Shown: positions 16,931-29,969 of the stretch, piece by piece
How the letters are laid out: the number at the start of each line of letters is the position of its first letter
How positions within the stretch are numbered: the stretch's first letter is position 1
Source: Prostheceraeus crozeri
Taxonomy: Eukaryota; Platyhelminthes; Polycladida; Euryleptidae
Reading direction: 5' to 3'
DNA: 64,000 nucleotides
Assembly (NCBI GenBank): GCA_907163375.1
Contig: CAJQUW010014359.1
Span: forward strand, 620,001 to 684,000
Position numbers and translations under genes: made by a program
The notes under the pieces: generated by a model
The model's input: the letters and a program-made list of their open reading frames with translations, nothing else
The model's database searches: none
Told to the model about the DNA's origin: nothing

Positions 16931-17590
16931 AAGCAAGCTGTCCAGGGGGGGGGGACGTCAGCCGAAAACTTTTTCTCTCCGATTGACTTGAAACTCACCC
17001 TACCGATGCAGAATTTCACGCTGAATCCGAATCTGACCTCCATTTTCTCATCCGATGCTTCGTTTGGACGCTACACACCAAAACGTCCCAAATTCTAACT
17101 CTGTCGTTTTTCGAAAAATGTTGAAAATTTTTTCTCACCGATTGACTTGAAACTCACCCTACCGATGCAGAATTTCACGCTGAATACGAATCCGACCTCC
17201 GTTTTCTCATCCGACCACTCCTTCCACTCGAAACAACCCATTTTACAACCCAACATTCAGCAGATTGCACCAAAAACATCACACACTATAGCCTCAAGAC
17301 TAATCCTGGCGGTCGCCCACGTCAACCTAGACGGTCGCCCACGTCAACCAGGCGGTCGGACCAACTCACCCGAGTCTCACACTCTGTCGTTGCAGGGGGG
17401 GGGAGTCAGCGAACATGTTGTGAACGTGGACCCACCTGGCCGGCACACCACGACAGACCACAACCTCTGTCGTTCCAGAGGGGGGGGGACTCAGACACGA
17501 AGCACCACGGCGGCCGACCACGACACTCTGCCGTACCAGAGGGGGGGGGACGTCAGCGATGGCGGCCATCTTGCGCGGTCCAGAAGTGGA
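16931..17590. repeat. GC-rich patchwork with poly-G junctions
   Basis: A ~75-bp segment with ACTCACCCTACCGATGCAGA occurs twice (about 16975 and 17132). Downstream, short segments end in the same junction as the satellite: a run of 9-10 G, then A, then (G)TCAG, at 16945, 17395, 17480 and 17541. The sequence is open on the plus strand by chance and joins the LINE fragment that follows. Confidence 0.6.
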
Positions 17591-18062
17591 GTTTTGCTTA
17601 CTACTGCGATTATCTCATCTGTGTTAACGTATGCTGCTCCCATTTTTTGTCACCGAACTCAAAGTGTACAATCTAAGATTCGTCGCATTACGAAACGCGC
17701 TCAGCATATTATCTGCGGATTCAAATGTAAGTGTAACATAGTGTGCGATATTGATGACCTGTTCAGCAAGGTAATTTTTTCTTTTTTGCTGAAATGTGAA
17801 AACCCACTTCATCCTTTGAGAGAAATTGTTCCTCGTCGTCTACATTTTTCAAGACACTTTGCAATAGACGCTTTTCGCACCGCTAGAACAAACAACGCAT
17901 TTTTTATAAAAGCTTGTCTTGACTTCAATATGTCCTTCCAACGCTGAGATTGAACTCTTGAGTAACTGCAACTTTATTTGTATGTAAATGTCACACTTTA
18001 CTCTCCGTTATTTTGTATTAGCATTTGTATTGAATGATTTTTATTTTTCATGAAATATATAC
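17590..18062 (+). pseudogene. 3' end of a LINE reverse-transcriptase ORF plus 3' UTR
   Basis: The end of the ORF (to 17947) reads TAIISSVLTYAAPIFCHRT, then RRITKRAQHIICGFKCK and NPLHPLREIVPRRLHFSRH. This is the C-terminal tail typical of CR1/Jockey-type non-LTR reverse transcriptases, after the catalytic domain. The catalytic part is absent, so this is a 5'-truncated copy. Its ORF reads back into unrelated GC-rich repeat DNA by chance. About 115 bases of 3' UTR follow, then a CTA microsatellite tail. Confidence 0.65.
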
Positions 18063-18066
18063 ACTT

Positions 18067-18067
<1 letters not shown>

Positions 18068-18107
<40 letters not shown>

Positions 18108-18108
18108 T
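18068..18108. repeat. (CTA)n microsatellite
   Basis: About 13 uninterrupted ACT/CTA triplets directly after the LINE 3' UTR, as expected for the simple-repeat tail of some non-LTR elements. Confidence 0.9.
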
Positions 18109-18199
18109 TACAAAATGTAGTACAAAATTACAGGGAGTTGGTTGATCACGACATAGCAAATAATCTAGCATACATCAATTAAAATCAATCAAAATAAAT

Positions 18200-18530
18200 A
18201 CATCGACAAAAAACGAATGATATCAGTTAAAAAGTTAAGAACAGTAATTAATAAAACTCCTAGAGAAACGCTGGGTTCTATTTTTCATTTTTCTCAGAGG
18301 ACATTTGTTTCTAGTGCGAGAGTCTCGGGGACGAAAAAAATGTCTAAGAGGATGGCATCTTCCAGCACCACTTTGAAAAGGTTGTGGCACACAGTTTCAC
18401 AATGGGTAAAAAGTGAATTGGCAGGCACATCAGCGCTATCAATAATATTCAACACTCTTCTCTCGACACGTGCAAAACTTTTCTTCAAATAATCAGGAAT
18501 GTTGCAAAACACAGGATAAATCAGCACTTG
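18200..18530 (-). pseudogene. C-terminal fragment of a CR1-type reverse transcriptase, opposite orientation
   Basis: The minus-strand frame reads YPVFCNIPDYLKKSFARVER, then RVLNIIDSADVPANSL and LFKVVLEDAILLDIFF, the C-terminal region of CR1-like reverse transcriptases. It then meets a stop, with the continuation (FINYC) in another frame. It is a 5'-truncated, decayed copy lying tail to tail with the preceding LINE fragment. Confidence 0.55.
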
Positions 18531-18734
18531 GATATTGAATTTTTGAAAGAATATCTACTAACTCATTTTCAAAAATATGCGCACAAGTATACACATCTAA
18601 AATCATGTCGGATTTGTAATAATAGACTTATTTAATTAATCAAACAATAACAAAAGCTTGAAATATGTTTTCTTAATTGTCAAACTTTTTACGAAAACAT
18701 TCACATAAGCCTAATAAATTTATATATATGAATT

Positions 18735-20192
18735 CAGAGGCGTCGTCTCCGTGCCTGCGAGGCCTTCGCCGCATACCCAAAAATAATTATTTACGTTCAT
18801 AAATCAAAGGTTCAAATATAGTTTTAATTTTTTGTTTTTGAGAGCATCTTTACGTTTACATCTTTACACACACTTTACAGTTTCAAGTCACTACTCTCAA
18901 ATACGTTCCGAGCGCCAGTGCTCAGCTGTTAACTGCAGCGATCTTCAAGCAATCACACAATGCGCTGGGGATGTGTTCACAGCAAATCACAGAGATCTGT
19001 GTGATATGTGGAGCGTATGCGCTTAGCTCGATCGTCTTCTCCCGATAGAAACGAAAAAGCGTAGAACCTGATGTCTTATATGAGTTGTATTCGTGTCTGT
19101 GATATTCTTTGCTGGATTTGTCATTTCACTGTCGTTTCTGCCGTCAACCCTTAAAGAGGCAGCGTGATATCAGGGCAATAAATATCTCTCTGAACTTCCG
19201 TATTTTGAATCTGGTATACAGAAACGAAAAAGCAAATATGTTGCAGCAATGCAAGAAAAGATCTATTTATATATTCTTAGATTCAGATAGAGAGAGAGGT
19301 GCAAATTTTCCCTATTCGTGACTTCGCCAAATTTGATGATGACGCGTTGAATTGTCGTGTCTGCGCTCACCAATGACTGAATGTCGGATCGGAAGGTTAG
19401 AAGCCGCAGAATGGAGATACCGATGAAGGTTCCATAATTTGATGTGTGATTCAGTCAGAGATTCAAGGCATATTTGTGATAATATGTTTATGGTGTCGAT
19501 TTCAACAGTGGCTATTTTCTACACCGGACAGTCGTCCGAGGGATTATGCAGAAACCTCTAGCCACCGTACACGAAGTTTATGGTATTGAAATAAAAACTA
19601 AACCACTCTCAAGGGATAGAATATCAGGAGGAACACGAAAAACATTTTAGCAGCCCTAAATTTGAAACATGTAAGTGATTGACAAGCTATAATAATCACA
19701 ATGGAGACTTGCTTTGGCGAGAGCTTCCTCGAGAGTGAATGTTCTCTATAGTAATCTCACCAAGGCGATCAAGCGTCATGTGAGAAATCAACATCACATT
19801 TTCATTGTCATTTGACGCTTAAAATCTTGGGAAGACAAGAGTCGCGTTGACGAGCAGTCAGCCAGGATTGCATGCTTATGATGGCTGTTCAGAAAAAGAG
19901 GCTGTCAGTGAATCACTTAGTTCACATGCAGAATAGTCAAAATTGGGTAGTCTAAGGACTTCAGTGTACCTTTCATTTAAATATCAGTATCTATTTCTCA
20001 TCATTTCATTCTGTAGTCATGGATGTCAGCATGATTTGAAAATTCATGTACAAGTGTTTGAAAATTCACTGAAATTAAGATAGTGTCAATTAATTAATTA
20101 TTTTATGCAGTTCATGCATGCTGTCTGCTGCAGAAATATAGGAATCCACTTTGGAGCGAAGGCCTATGGTCTGGGAGCACGCGACGCCACTG
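18735..20192. mobile_element. Non-autonomous hAT element with CAGNGGCGTCG ends
   Basis: The left end reads CAGAGGCGTCGTCTCCGTGC. The right end, inverted, reads CAGTGGCGTCGCGTGCTCCC. Both continue into GGCCTTCGC. Flanks TATGAATT and TATAAAAT agree at 6 of 8 bases, a decayed 8-bp target duplication. No transposase is recognisable in the 1.46 kb. The terminal sequence is the same family as the 3.5-kb hAT at 40069-43600. Confidence 0.7.
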
Positions 20193-20352
20193 TATAAAAT
20201 ATAAATAAAAGCCGAATAATTTGCAACATCACGCTAGCGTATGGCTTCTAGCGATTGTACAAATAAGCAGGTTGCCAAATAGACGAGATTATTTGCTTAC
20301 TAAATCAATTAAATTAACCGACAAGGCTAAAAAAATTTGAAGAATCCAGGAG

Positions 20353-20817
20353 CACTAGGGGGCATGCCACGCTCAATTGCGCGTAATTCACGCGTAAACA
20401 ACGCGTAATTACACATGACCCTAAACATCCGTAGCTATGCGTGACATTGCTGCAACATCTGTCGGCAGTCCTGTTATATACACACAGACTTTGCGTCTCA
20501 TGTGTCTGCATGTATCAGAGGCTAAACAATGCGATAGGACCTCAATTTCATGCTCAGGGAGCACAGAAGATGCTAAGCGGTTCATCCTGGTTCAAGCGGC
20601 AACAAGGACAACCATAGACGACGCGCAAGCTATAAACGCTCGCCCGTGCTTATTCACAAACATTCCCCATATCTTAACAGCATCAGATCAAGTGATTTCT
20701 GACTCTTAGTGTAGCGCGTGATGTACGCGCGTAGAAGAATAGAATGTCTTTAACCACGGATGTTTGGGGTGCTCCCTAATTACGCGTGAATCACGAGTGG
20801 CAATATGTCACCTAGTG
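20353..20817. mobile_element. Small inverted-repeat element with CACTAG ends
   Basis: The left end CACTAGGGGGCATGCCACGC and the inverted right end CACTAGGTGACATATTGCCA share an imperfect ~45-bp terminal repeat, including a TTCACGCGT block and, further in, AAACATCCGT. It is 465 bp with no coding. No convincing target duplication was found. Confidence 0.6.
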
Positions 20818-23800
20818 AAGCGGAGGAAACCAAGTTAAACAACTGCCCTAAGAAAATTGTGTAAACAATTAGGTTACTTTTTCAAGGACGCACAAACTAA
20901 TAGGCCTACTTATAACACAAAGTTACTTAGGAAACGTAATACTTATAATGGCTAGACGACTTTAAGGGATGGGAAATAAATTAATACATATAATCAATTT
21001 TTCTTACAAACTAAAATGAGAGTTCGGCATGAGGCATGCCGAGAAGCTAATCAAAATAGTTAAATGATGGAAATCAAGAAACATAAGAAACCAAAATAAG
21101 ATCGCTATGTACGGACTGCGGAGTCATCAGGGAGGAACTATGTGCCTGCATGAAGCACGGTTTCGGCCCCTCCCACCTGTACCACATGGCAACTGATGAA
21201 ACATACCTAAAACTTAACCGCGCAAATAAATCTGGATATATGAGAAGAGGATAACCTTCGCTCCATTGAGACGAGTGCGGCCCCCTGCCGAGAATTTTGG
21301 CTCCTGAACGAAGGAAAATGTAAGCTCCGAATTATTGATAGCTCATTTTCTACATATTCCACAGCTTTCCATCAATTTTGAACAACATCGGCTTAATAGG
21401 CCTACTTATTCGTCACAATAGATTTCAAAAATCTGTAGTGTACGACAAAATTGTCGAGTTTTGCATTATTTTCTCTTTGAATGTTTTCAGGTGTCCTTAT
21501 GTTAAAACCATTCAAATTTATTAAAGAGTGTTTTCGTTTCAATTTGAAAAGAAAATGATGACCTTGTAGACTCTAGAATTCAACGATTTGAATTCAAAAT
21601 TCAAAGTTGTGAAATTTTTGTAATTGGACCAGACTACAAAATGTAAACAGTTTGCTAATATTTATTGGCATTTATGAACGTTTTCTTTCTTATATCTTTT
21701 TATCATAATATTCTGACTCGTCATTTAGAGCTTTCATTTGATGTATTTTGATTTGAATCGTGACAAATGGTTTCTGAGAGGGCAAGAAATAATGACCATA
21801 GTCCTATTTTAATGTCTTACCATAGTCTTATACATGTATACGCACCATGACTAATTTTTCACTTTTTTTAAAAAAACTAGGATTTATTTGCTAGTTTTAA
21901 ATTTGCAGCATTACAGTTCTACCATTTAAATTCAGAAAAGTAGTGCAATTAATGTGTTAAGTTCTGTTAGAGAACGTAAATAATATATTTTTCCATTCGG
22001 TGCAATAATTTTATATTTTCTCGTGGAACGATGCGGCCGTGAAGATACAGCACAAATGGAGAAGTCACACTGTATTTCGAGATTTTTTGATTTTGTAGGT
22101 CCTCCATTGTCCTGAATTGTAGGGCGAACTAGCCATGAATTAATGCAGGACAGAGTTTTTCACATGGATATAGGCCTAGGGATTTGGATGAATACGTCGC
22201 AGTGACAATATTACGGATCACACTCGAGGACCGTATACAGGGCACGAAGAGAGTAGGCTATAACTGCAAAATGCGTTATACTAATTGCGCGCAGTTTTCA
22301 TTATTCGATCAGACTTCTTCACAATCCCTCTTTCAGCTTTCAAGACATCCCCGAAGGTATACCCCTCCGGTCGCTATCCCGGTGAAAAAAACTCGAACCT
22401 TCATCTCATGAGCCCCGAAGCCAAATCTGCTACACTGCTCCAATTCTACTCATGACGTGTAGTGCACTCGCTCATAAAGGCAGCTATGGAAGCAATAAGC
22501 ATAATACGCCGATGCAGGTTTAAGCCAGTAATTGTCACGCAAGTGCGACGCGGGGCTCGAGGTTAAATTTTCCAATAACTGCGGACTATTTATTAATTTT
22601 GCATCAATATGCCATACGAACAGGGCAATTTTCCGATAAGTTCGTTCAGATGGCAGTTACAAAGGACAAAAATTAAACTACACCAATTTCGTAGGCCACA
22701 AACCTGCACGGCTCGCAACATGTCATTATGATTCGGTCTCTTATGACAGCTCTACTACACTCGATTGAGTTTCAAGTCTTCTCTATACGTCTCTGAGCGG
22801 ACAATTGACTGACAGGGCTGTATCCGCTTGGATAGAGACTTGACTTAGGCGAATTGCCAGACCCAAGAAAAGTTCGACCCAACTACGGAATTCCCTGAAA
22901 GTCGGTCCCGTTTCATGATTTTCTATCGGTTCGGTTACTTAATACTATTGACTTATCCAGAATCCTGAAAAACTAGCCCATCGTAGCTGAGCAAGCAATC
23001 CACTAGAACCAGATAAAGGTTGGTAATGATGAGAAGACATGAAAACGAATGTGCTATATTTCTGCATAAGAAATCAGTCGATCACAGCAGTAATAACGAA
23101 ATCTATTTGGTGATCGTTGATGTCATCAATATGAGTCAAACAAAGGACCACAACAGCACAACAGTAGTCAAAGGCGAAAATACAATTTCTGTCTCATCTC
23201 ATTATTATTTTTGACATCGCATTTAAAAGGAGTTATCTTTACAATATGAAAAATCCACTGACACTTTCCATTTTGCGAATGTATAACATTACAGCGGGAA
23301 TACAATTATCAAAGCAGCTTACTCTATTATCACAAGAAATATCATTCATAATCTAGTACGGATAGATAGCAATCAAATACTGATTAATTTATCAGATTAC
23401 TATTGGAAAATTTACAGCTCTAAGTACTTGACAATATTAACAATTACATAACAGGCATATGAAAAGTATCGATACCAATATTCTGACATTTAAGTAACAG
23501 TTTCGTGGAAAATCAAATCGTAAAACACGGAACGGCGAACGAGCTAAATTAAAAATTATGCCACAAGTAAAGCATCAAGGAAGTCGAGAAATCACAACAA
23601 CGAATGCAAAAGGGAAGGTCCAGTTAAATATTAACGAATGACTGATGCGATCGATGTTAGAATCAGTTGAACAGTCTTTACACATTGAAATCTTCAAACC
23701 GTCTTTCAACTGTTCGAAACATAAATAAAAACAAAACTCGATTATGAAGAAAATTAAGTCAAAGATACATGGTTATAATAGTAACAATAATCAAGATGCA

Positions 23801-24784
23801 ATTACATAAAAGTTCCAACAAATTGGTTGCATTGTTGAACAAATTTCCTTAAGTCAGAATTCGGTCACTTGGCAAACTAAATTCAAATAATGTTGTGACT
23901 GCTTTATAACAGGGTGTATAGTCATTAAAACCGAAATTGTTTACTGTCGATAAATCTTCTACTACATGCACTAAACATGCACCAGTCATGATTCTGCCTC
24001 GCGTAACAAAATTGATAAATCACTTATACGTCATACAAGAGAATTCATTTCGAAATATGAATTAGAATTCGTGGAAAAGACAATTTCAAATAGGAGATTA
24101 ACACATATGATTTGGTTCTGAATACTACAACTGCCACTTGAGATAGACAGCACAGAGAGGGATGGTCAGCTAACAAACAGTAAGCAGAGGTACAAAATGG
24201 AAACAGATAAGCGTTCATATTTAGATCATATAAACGAATCAGTCCCTGACGGATAGCCTGCATTTATCATTACTGTTATTTGCAGGTCAGTAATTTATCA
24301 ATGTATTAACAACAGGTATAAAAATCCGTCAAAAATACAAAATATCTCAACAGTTCGTTTAACCAAATAGGGAGTATGAGTGTATAACGAGCGTAAACGA
24401 GGAAGTTAACAAGATTCACACAAACAAATAAGACATAAAAGCATCTATTACATTTGTATAAAGTTTCAAGATTTAGGATCTTTTTCAAGTCAAAATATGT
24501 ATGCCAAGGACATACAACAAATCAAGCACACCATAGTTGTGAACATGAAAAAGGACAAACAGCTGCAGAAAGAAAAGAGCTCGGTAATACAGATCTACAT
24601 ATTTCATCACAACAAGTGCAGATATTGAGATAATAATGGAAGTATACACAATCCTTCGAAATTGTTACAAAATAGTGTTATTATTCAAACAATAAATCTT
24701 AGCGATCAAGTAAATGCGAATACAATTTCCTCTGTTGCCATTGAACACAGTATTTCGGTAAACAAAAAGAAAACAAACGATATT
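20818..24784. other. AT-rich DNA, no gene recognised; right part probably 3' UTR
   Basis: No ORF here resembles a protein family, and no clear inverted-repeat element was found. The part nearest 24784 lies just downstream of the NHL gene's stop codon and is probably its 3' UTR. Confidence 0.35.
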
Positions 24785-25261
24785 TTATGAAAATGAATTG
24801 ATCAAATGCGGAGAGCGCTGATCTCGGCCACGCAGGAAAAACGGATAAGGCTTATAGACATACACACGATAATCCTTGCCCGCTTGGATAACTGCTCCGT
24901 CACTCGGTCGCAATTGAACATCGTGAATTTGAGCGTGCTTAATTTCACTTTCGCGAGCCTCTAGTAGCGCTCCTTCACTTGTGAACACAGTCATATTGAA
25001 GTTGTTATGATTGTCAAAGACACAAATAGCTCCATCAGAGACTCTCAAGCGAACAGCCACAGGAAAATTAGTTAATCCAGGTCCACCGACACTTCCAAGG
25101 GCTTGTCCGGAATAAGAGAAAATTCGTACACAATGAGCTTCATTATCAGTAATATAAAGACGGCAACGAGAGTCAGCAGCAATTGAGTTTGGAAAGCCCA
25201 GATCAGTAGCAATGAAGTCTTTCTGTAGCTGAGTACCGGACCAGATGGTGACTCTCATTAT
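24785..25261 (-). CDS. Brat/TRIM-NHL-like gene, last coding exon (NHL blades 3-6)
   Basis: The acceptor TTGTTGCAG precedes ATAATGAGAGTC at 25261, so the exon begins in phase 0 with IMRVTIWSG and continues VVECK from the previous exon, exactly as in Brat-type NHL domains. Blades visible are FPNSIAADSRCRLYITDNEA, NFPVAVRLRVSDGAICVFDN with the Brat-like HNNFNMTVF, and KHAQIHDVQLRPSDGAVIQA followed by KDYRVYVYK, which closes the propeller. The stop is at 24785-24787. In the family this propeller binds RNA and represses translation of target mRNAs. The Brat-type C terminus is the strongest family match; TRIM2/3-type is the alternative. Exact orthology was not tested. Confidence 0.85.
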   Translation of the reverse strand: MMRVTIWSGTQLQKDFIATDLGFPNSIAADSRCRLYITDNEAHCVRIFSYSGQALGSVGGPGLTNFPVAVRLRVSDGAICVFDNHNNFNMTVFTSEGALLEARESEIKHAQIHDVQLRPSDGAVIQAGKDYRVYVYKPYPFFLRGRDQRSPHLINSFS

Positions 25262-27101
25262 CTGCAACAAGAAAAGAAGATCATATAGTAATAACAATTT
25301 CATGTTTCGTCTTGCATAAAACAACCCAGAAAGATATATGGGCCACGAATGTGTCAACTTTGGGTTCATTTTTTCAAATTTGTCCCAATAAGTCGAAATC
25401 GGTGGCATTTTGCTTGTAGAGACATGAAGGACAATGGAAATAATAATATTGCCATTTTATAAATTATCGCTTATGGAACAGAATCGACTAAAAATACATG
25501 TTCGTTTTTATGACTCGTTCTTTCAAGCAATATTTTTACAAACTGCTTTATTTAACTTTTATCAGTGGCGGCTTTAGGAGTCATGACAAAGTACTTCATT
25601 GCATTCAAAGACTCTTCTATGATCATATTGCCATGATATTAAGGTCATACTCAAGATTTACGAATAAGCTAGCTTATTTTAAAAAAATGCAGGGGCAAGT
25701 AAGTCAATTCGAGCATGCCTCACGTCATCTCTAACTAATACAATAGCAAAAGCTGCAGATGAAGAATTCCATACTCCATCGCATGCCATAGACGAAAAGC
25801 ACGAGTTACATGTATTCTATGTCATTCCCTCGAAGTTATTCTCAACCGAAACGGCAGCTGATTGAACGACAAGTTGTTGATTGCGGACGTAATGAGATGT
25901 CTCGTCTCAGCAAGTTTAGTGCTACAAAAGTCATGGGACAGAGCAAGTGCGAATAGGAAATGAGATTGAAATTTTGTTCGTCTAGTCGGGCAAGTTTTAT
26001 GCACTCTTTGGCATAGATGGCCAAAAACCTTCACATTGCTTGTTGAACATCTGGCATTTCCGCTTGATACCAACAAAATTGATGAGCATGACCTAACAGA
26101 AAAGCAAGGAGCCGCCACTACTTTTTATACATGCAAGTAAAAGCGAAATTAAGTCTCCTGGATATACAATCATGTTGACACACAAGAAAAGTCACCCTCT
26201 GAATGAAAGATTGAAAGGCCACATCTTTTCAAAAATGGAGATATTTCTTCAGAAAGTGCATAAGCCACTCTCTACACCCTGTGGTTCAAGGGTCAAAACA
26301 AGACCCGTGCCATCATGTTGCTGTACAACGGTTAGATACAACCTGGCGAAGGAGAAAAGTTCAAAGGCATTTCCAAGTCTTCCTTATAACAGGTCACACA
26401 CTCATTTCTGACCATCCAATATGCGAGCAACAAAAACTTTATGAACAGAAGCTGGAGTTTTCAAAAGCACAAATTCCAATTTTGACGGTGAACATCCGTT
26501 ACAGATGTTTCTTTAGATCTCCCTCACAGGACTTTTCACGAGGCCAACCTACCATCCAAACAATGAAAACTTAAGGTTGAAGACTATGTGACGTCCTAAG
26601 TAGGGCCCTGCGAGTCGGGCTTTTGTCAACCTCGAGTCGAGTCGGCTAAAACTCGAGTAGAGTCAAGTCGGTCAAAAATTTCAAAGATTTTAAGAGGCAA
26701 GAATGTGTTTATGCCAATAAAAGCAATAAAGAGAATAAGAAAAGGAATATGGCGACGCAAATAGTTGATCGAATGAGTGGGTTATCCTATGTTAAGTATA
26801 TGTAATTGTGGACATTGGACATACATTATGCAAATTTAAAAATTCTATGGATCCAATCATTTATTTAAATTATTTTTGCAATTAATTTTTTAAACCTTTG
26901 TTCAAGCACATGTATTTTACCTTGTAGGCATATTTTACAATAATTATTAAGCAAGCGTGCCATTATTCTGAGAGAGAACATCGCTCACTTACTATTGGGA
27001 AATTGACAAAAGATCAATTTCATCTTTAGCGAGTTAACTCAAACCTGTATTTTTTGCAGTTATAAAGTGCTATATCTAATGGTCGCTGTTAAATGTCAGA
27101 G

Positions 27102-28036
27102 CCGGTGTTACGAAATTTAATTTCCTTAGGTCTTAGTTTCCGATTGGAAAATAAAACCATGGTTTTAGCTTCCTAGTAGGAAAATGATACCAGGTTTTAT
27201 TTTCCTATTAGGAAACTAGAAGCCGCAACATATACACAGAATACAGTTTCCGCAGGTCTCAGTTTCTCATTTCGATGTGTTCACGACAACTTTGTTCTTT
27301 GATTGTCAATCAGCGCTTTGATATAAAAGCAAACATCGAAATGCAGTGGTGTTGTATGGACACAGACTGTAAATCATGGATCTAACGGATGAAATGGTTC
27401 GGCACTACCTAGTAAAGAATACCTATCCGGAAGAAGTTTTAGCCATGAAGAATGGCAAGCGCCGATTGCGTTCGAAAGCGGCCAACAATTGCATTGAAGA
27501 CAGTCGCCTTTTCTACTATGTGCATGTGAGAGCCAAGAATGATGGTGTTAAAACGAGGCATCTGTCGCGACGAATTGTTGTCACCTCCTACGAAGAGAAG
27601 CAAAGCATCATGCTGGAGCTGCACTCTGGTCTGACAGGTGGTGGACACCTAGGTCGAGAAAAAACACTACACAAGGTAAGTTTGTGGATAAGATAGATTC
27701 ATAGAAATATTGGTTCCTACAGAAGACTGTAAACGGTTGTCACTTAAAGAAATATGAACATCGATGAAATTTGCCTTTTATCTCATAGGAAACTGGAACT
27801 ATAGTGGGAAAAAAGAACACAGGACATTATCATCAGATTATCATCTCGTAGGAAACTGGAACCATAATGGGAAAATAAGAACACAGTGTTATTTGCTAAG
27901 CCGGAAGCTTAAACCAGGGGGAAACTAAAACACACTTAAAAATGTTGAGTTTAATTTTCCTATCGGAATATTAAACCATGGTTTTAGTTTCCGGTAGGAA
28001 ACTGAGACAGAGGGAGAGAGAGAACTATAACACCGG
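27102..28036. mobile_element. Inverted-repeat element carrying an integrase-type exon
   Basis: The ends are CCGGTGTTA (27102) and TAACACCGG (28036). Subterminal zones on both sides are packed with GGAAACTAAAACC-like and CCATGG-centred inverted repeats. The 935-bp element contains the H2C2 exon at 27376-27675. A 263-bp inverted, internally deleted derivative lies at 34516-34778. No target duplication is evident. Confidence 0.65.
27376..27675 (+). pseudogene. Integrase zinc-binding (H2C2)-type exon fragment
   Basis: One hundred codons end at a good donor (AAG|GTAAG). The end LELHSGLTGGGHLGREKTLH is the start of the His2Cys2 zinc-binding domain of retroviral/Gypsy-type integrases and of Ginger-type transposases, where GGH-x-G-x-x-KT is the signature. 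The upstream residues include a basic NGKRRLRSKA and a tyrosine pair (LFYYVHVR), as in those proteins. The expected continuation with the two Cys and the catalytic core is absent: after the next acceptor (27722) the frame soon stops. So it is a remnant of a DDE-type gene kept inside a short inverted-repeat element. The family name (Ginger-like) is inference. Confidence 0.55.
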
Positions 28037-28060
28037 TCCTATTATTTCAATATTTACAGA

Positions 28061-29364
28061 CAGGATTGGCCGGTAAAAAGCACCCTGGTTTTTACCACCT
28101 GGTAAAAACCACCAGATTTTGTCATCATCTTTTCGGTTAAAAAATCAAAAACTATTTTCAAGCATTGCTACATAAGTCTTTTGGGATACATAGAATAGAA
28201 GGGATCATCGTCACTCCTTAATTTATTGATGAACGTTAGTCGCAATAAGTTCATTTCATTTTTTCATCATTCAATAAACATTTAGGCCTGTATTTTCACA
28301 ATTCAAACCTTATCAATGTCATGTCAATCAAGAATATGTTCCAAGTATAGGTGTAAGAATATGAATTATTATAAAAAATATTGTTATAAAGCTGTTGTGC
28401 ATTCTTCTAAGCGTGCACACGCATTTTGTTGCTTCATAAATTTCATTCATTGTAAGATGCAACAGACAATGCTTCCATCCGATCCGTCTATGCTGGAAGG
28501 AAATCACTTGGCTCTATATAAAAGATCGAAAACAAGCATTCCATGAAGATAGAAGGGCAAGAAAATGTAGAAATCTGGCCTCGGATCGCTACTAACCTAC
28601 AATCTAATAGAAAAGCTTGTCTTCTATATCTGTGGCAAATGTCCCATAGCCATTGTGATTACACGAATATTACATTGAAATTTATCCTGCACTCCCAGAA
28701 GGATTAGATTAAAAATATTACCCTTCAACATATGATGTCATGGCAATTTACACTCATTTAGATGATAAAGTGATGTCAAATGAATTTAATACCGAAACTA
28801 AAGCTTTTACTTGAGTTCAAAATATAGAGATTTCAAGAACTTTAAACAAACTTGAATATCACAATAATGTCACAACTGTTTGTCGCTCTTAGATTCTATT
28901 AACATTCTTGCTTAACGCTCATCACAGAATAATGACGGTGGGATTATTGAAGCTCTTCCATATGAAGAAAGTGGTTTGCTTAATTTAGTTCTATATATAA
29001 ACCAGTTTTATTCGTATACTCATTTTCATTTTTTCATTCATTTGATGATAATTCTGGGAGTATCTAACAACTTCTGTTACATGAACAAAGAGCCAAAATG
29101 GTGCTGAAGTCTACATTTGTTCTTAAATCACAAGAAAAGAGCACAGCAATCATAAACAAAGAGCAATCATGTGGTTCTATCACAGAATGAATGTCATGTT
29201 TTGGAAGAGTTGCAAACTGCAAACCCGCATGCATCATAATACTCAAACCACAGCTTGTCGATCATTTCGTGAAGGAACACACTGATTTTTCAGGATTTTA
29301 GTTTTAGCCGGTTTTTACCGCTTTGTGGCAAAAACCAGTTTTAGCCGGCAAACTGCCAACCCTG
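28061..29364. mobile_element. Non-autonomous hAT element, perfect 8-bp TSD
   Basis: The left end CAGGATTGGCCGGTAAAAAG and the inverted right end CAGGGTTGGCAGTTTGCCGG carry further GGTTTTTACC-type subterminal repeats. Flanks 28053-28060 and 29365-29372 are identical (TTTACAGA). It is 1304 bp with no recognisable transposase. It begins 25 bases after the previous element. Confidence 0.85.
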
Positions 29365-29969
29365 TTTACAGAAATTAACGGAGCTTGCAGCTTTTATTCA
29401 AGTTGTACACTATCGCAATGTGCATTTATCGATTTCTTGTGTATTTATCTAATTGCACTCTTATTCAGTCTATTCCAGTCAAACAGCATGTTTAGCTATT
29501 TACCACTTTAGAGAACAGTACATCATCATCATCAGACTGTCAATTGCAGCTGAATAATGTGATTTTGTACGAGTTGTAGTCTGCTGATCATTGTATCATC
29601 CTGCACTTGCCTCTATGAGAAACCTGTCTACCTACGTTGATGAGTGTAATTTTTTGTGAGTAGTGTATTGAATCATTTTTTGTTTTTCGCAAAACATTTT
29701 TCGTTTTTCAACAAAATATGATAACAATATACGTGCGTATTTTTACTAAAATGCGAAATGAATTATGATTTCTGAACAGCTGCCAGAATGAGTATTTACG
29801 TGCGTAAGATAAACTAAAAAACCAAAGCAAACTAACTGTCTGATAAGCTAAAACAACAGGTCCGAATTGCGTTTTGCAAAGATAGAAATAATGATTTGAG
29901 ACAGAAGTAATTGATCTTCTCCAGGAATCGCAATTCACCCAAGAAAAAAACGGAAAATCGGGAAAAACC

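Noticed and set aside
17147..17589. N-terminal half of the 266-codon ORF before the LINE tail
   Set aside because: It translates GC-rich poly-G repeat DNA with no reverse-transcriptase similarity. The frame is open by chance.
20293..24784. Numerous 60-90 codon ORFs
   Set aside because: None shows family motifs, splice-compatible continuation or codon bias. They are consistent with chance in AT-rich DNA.
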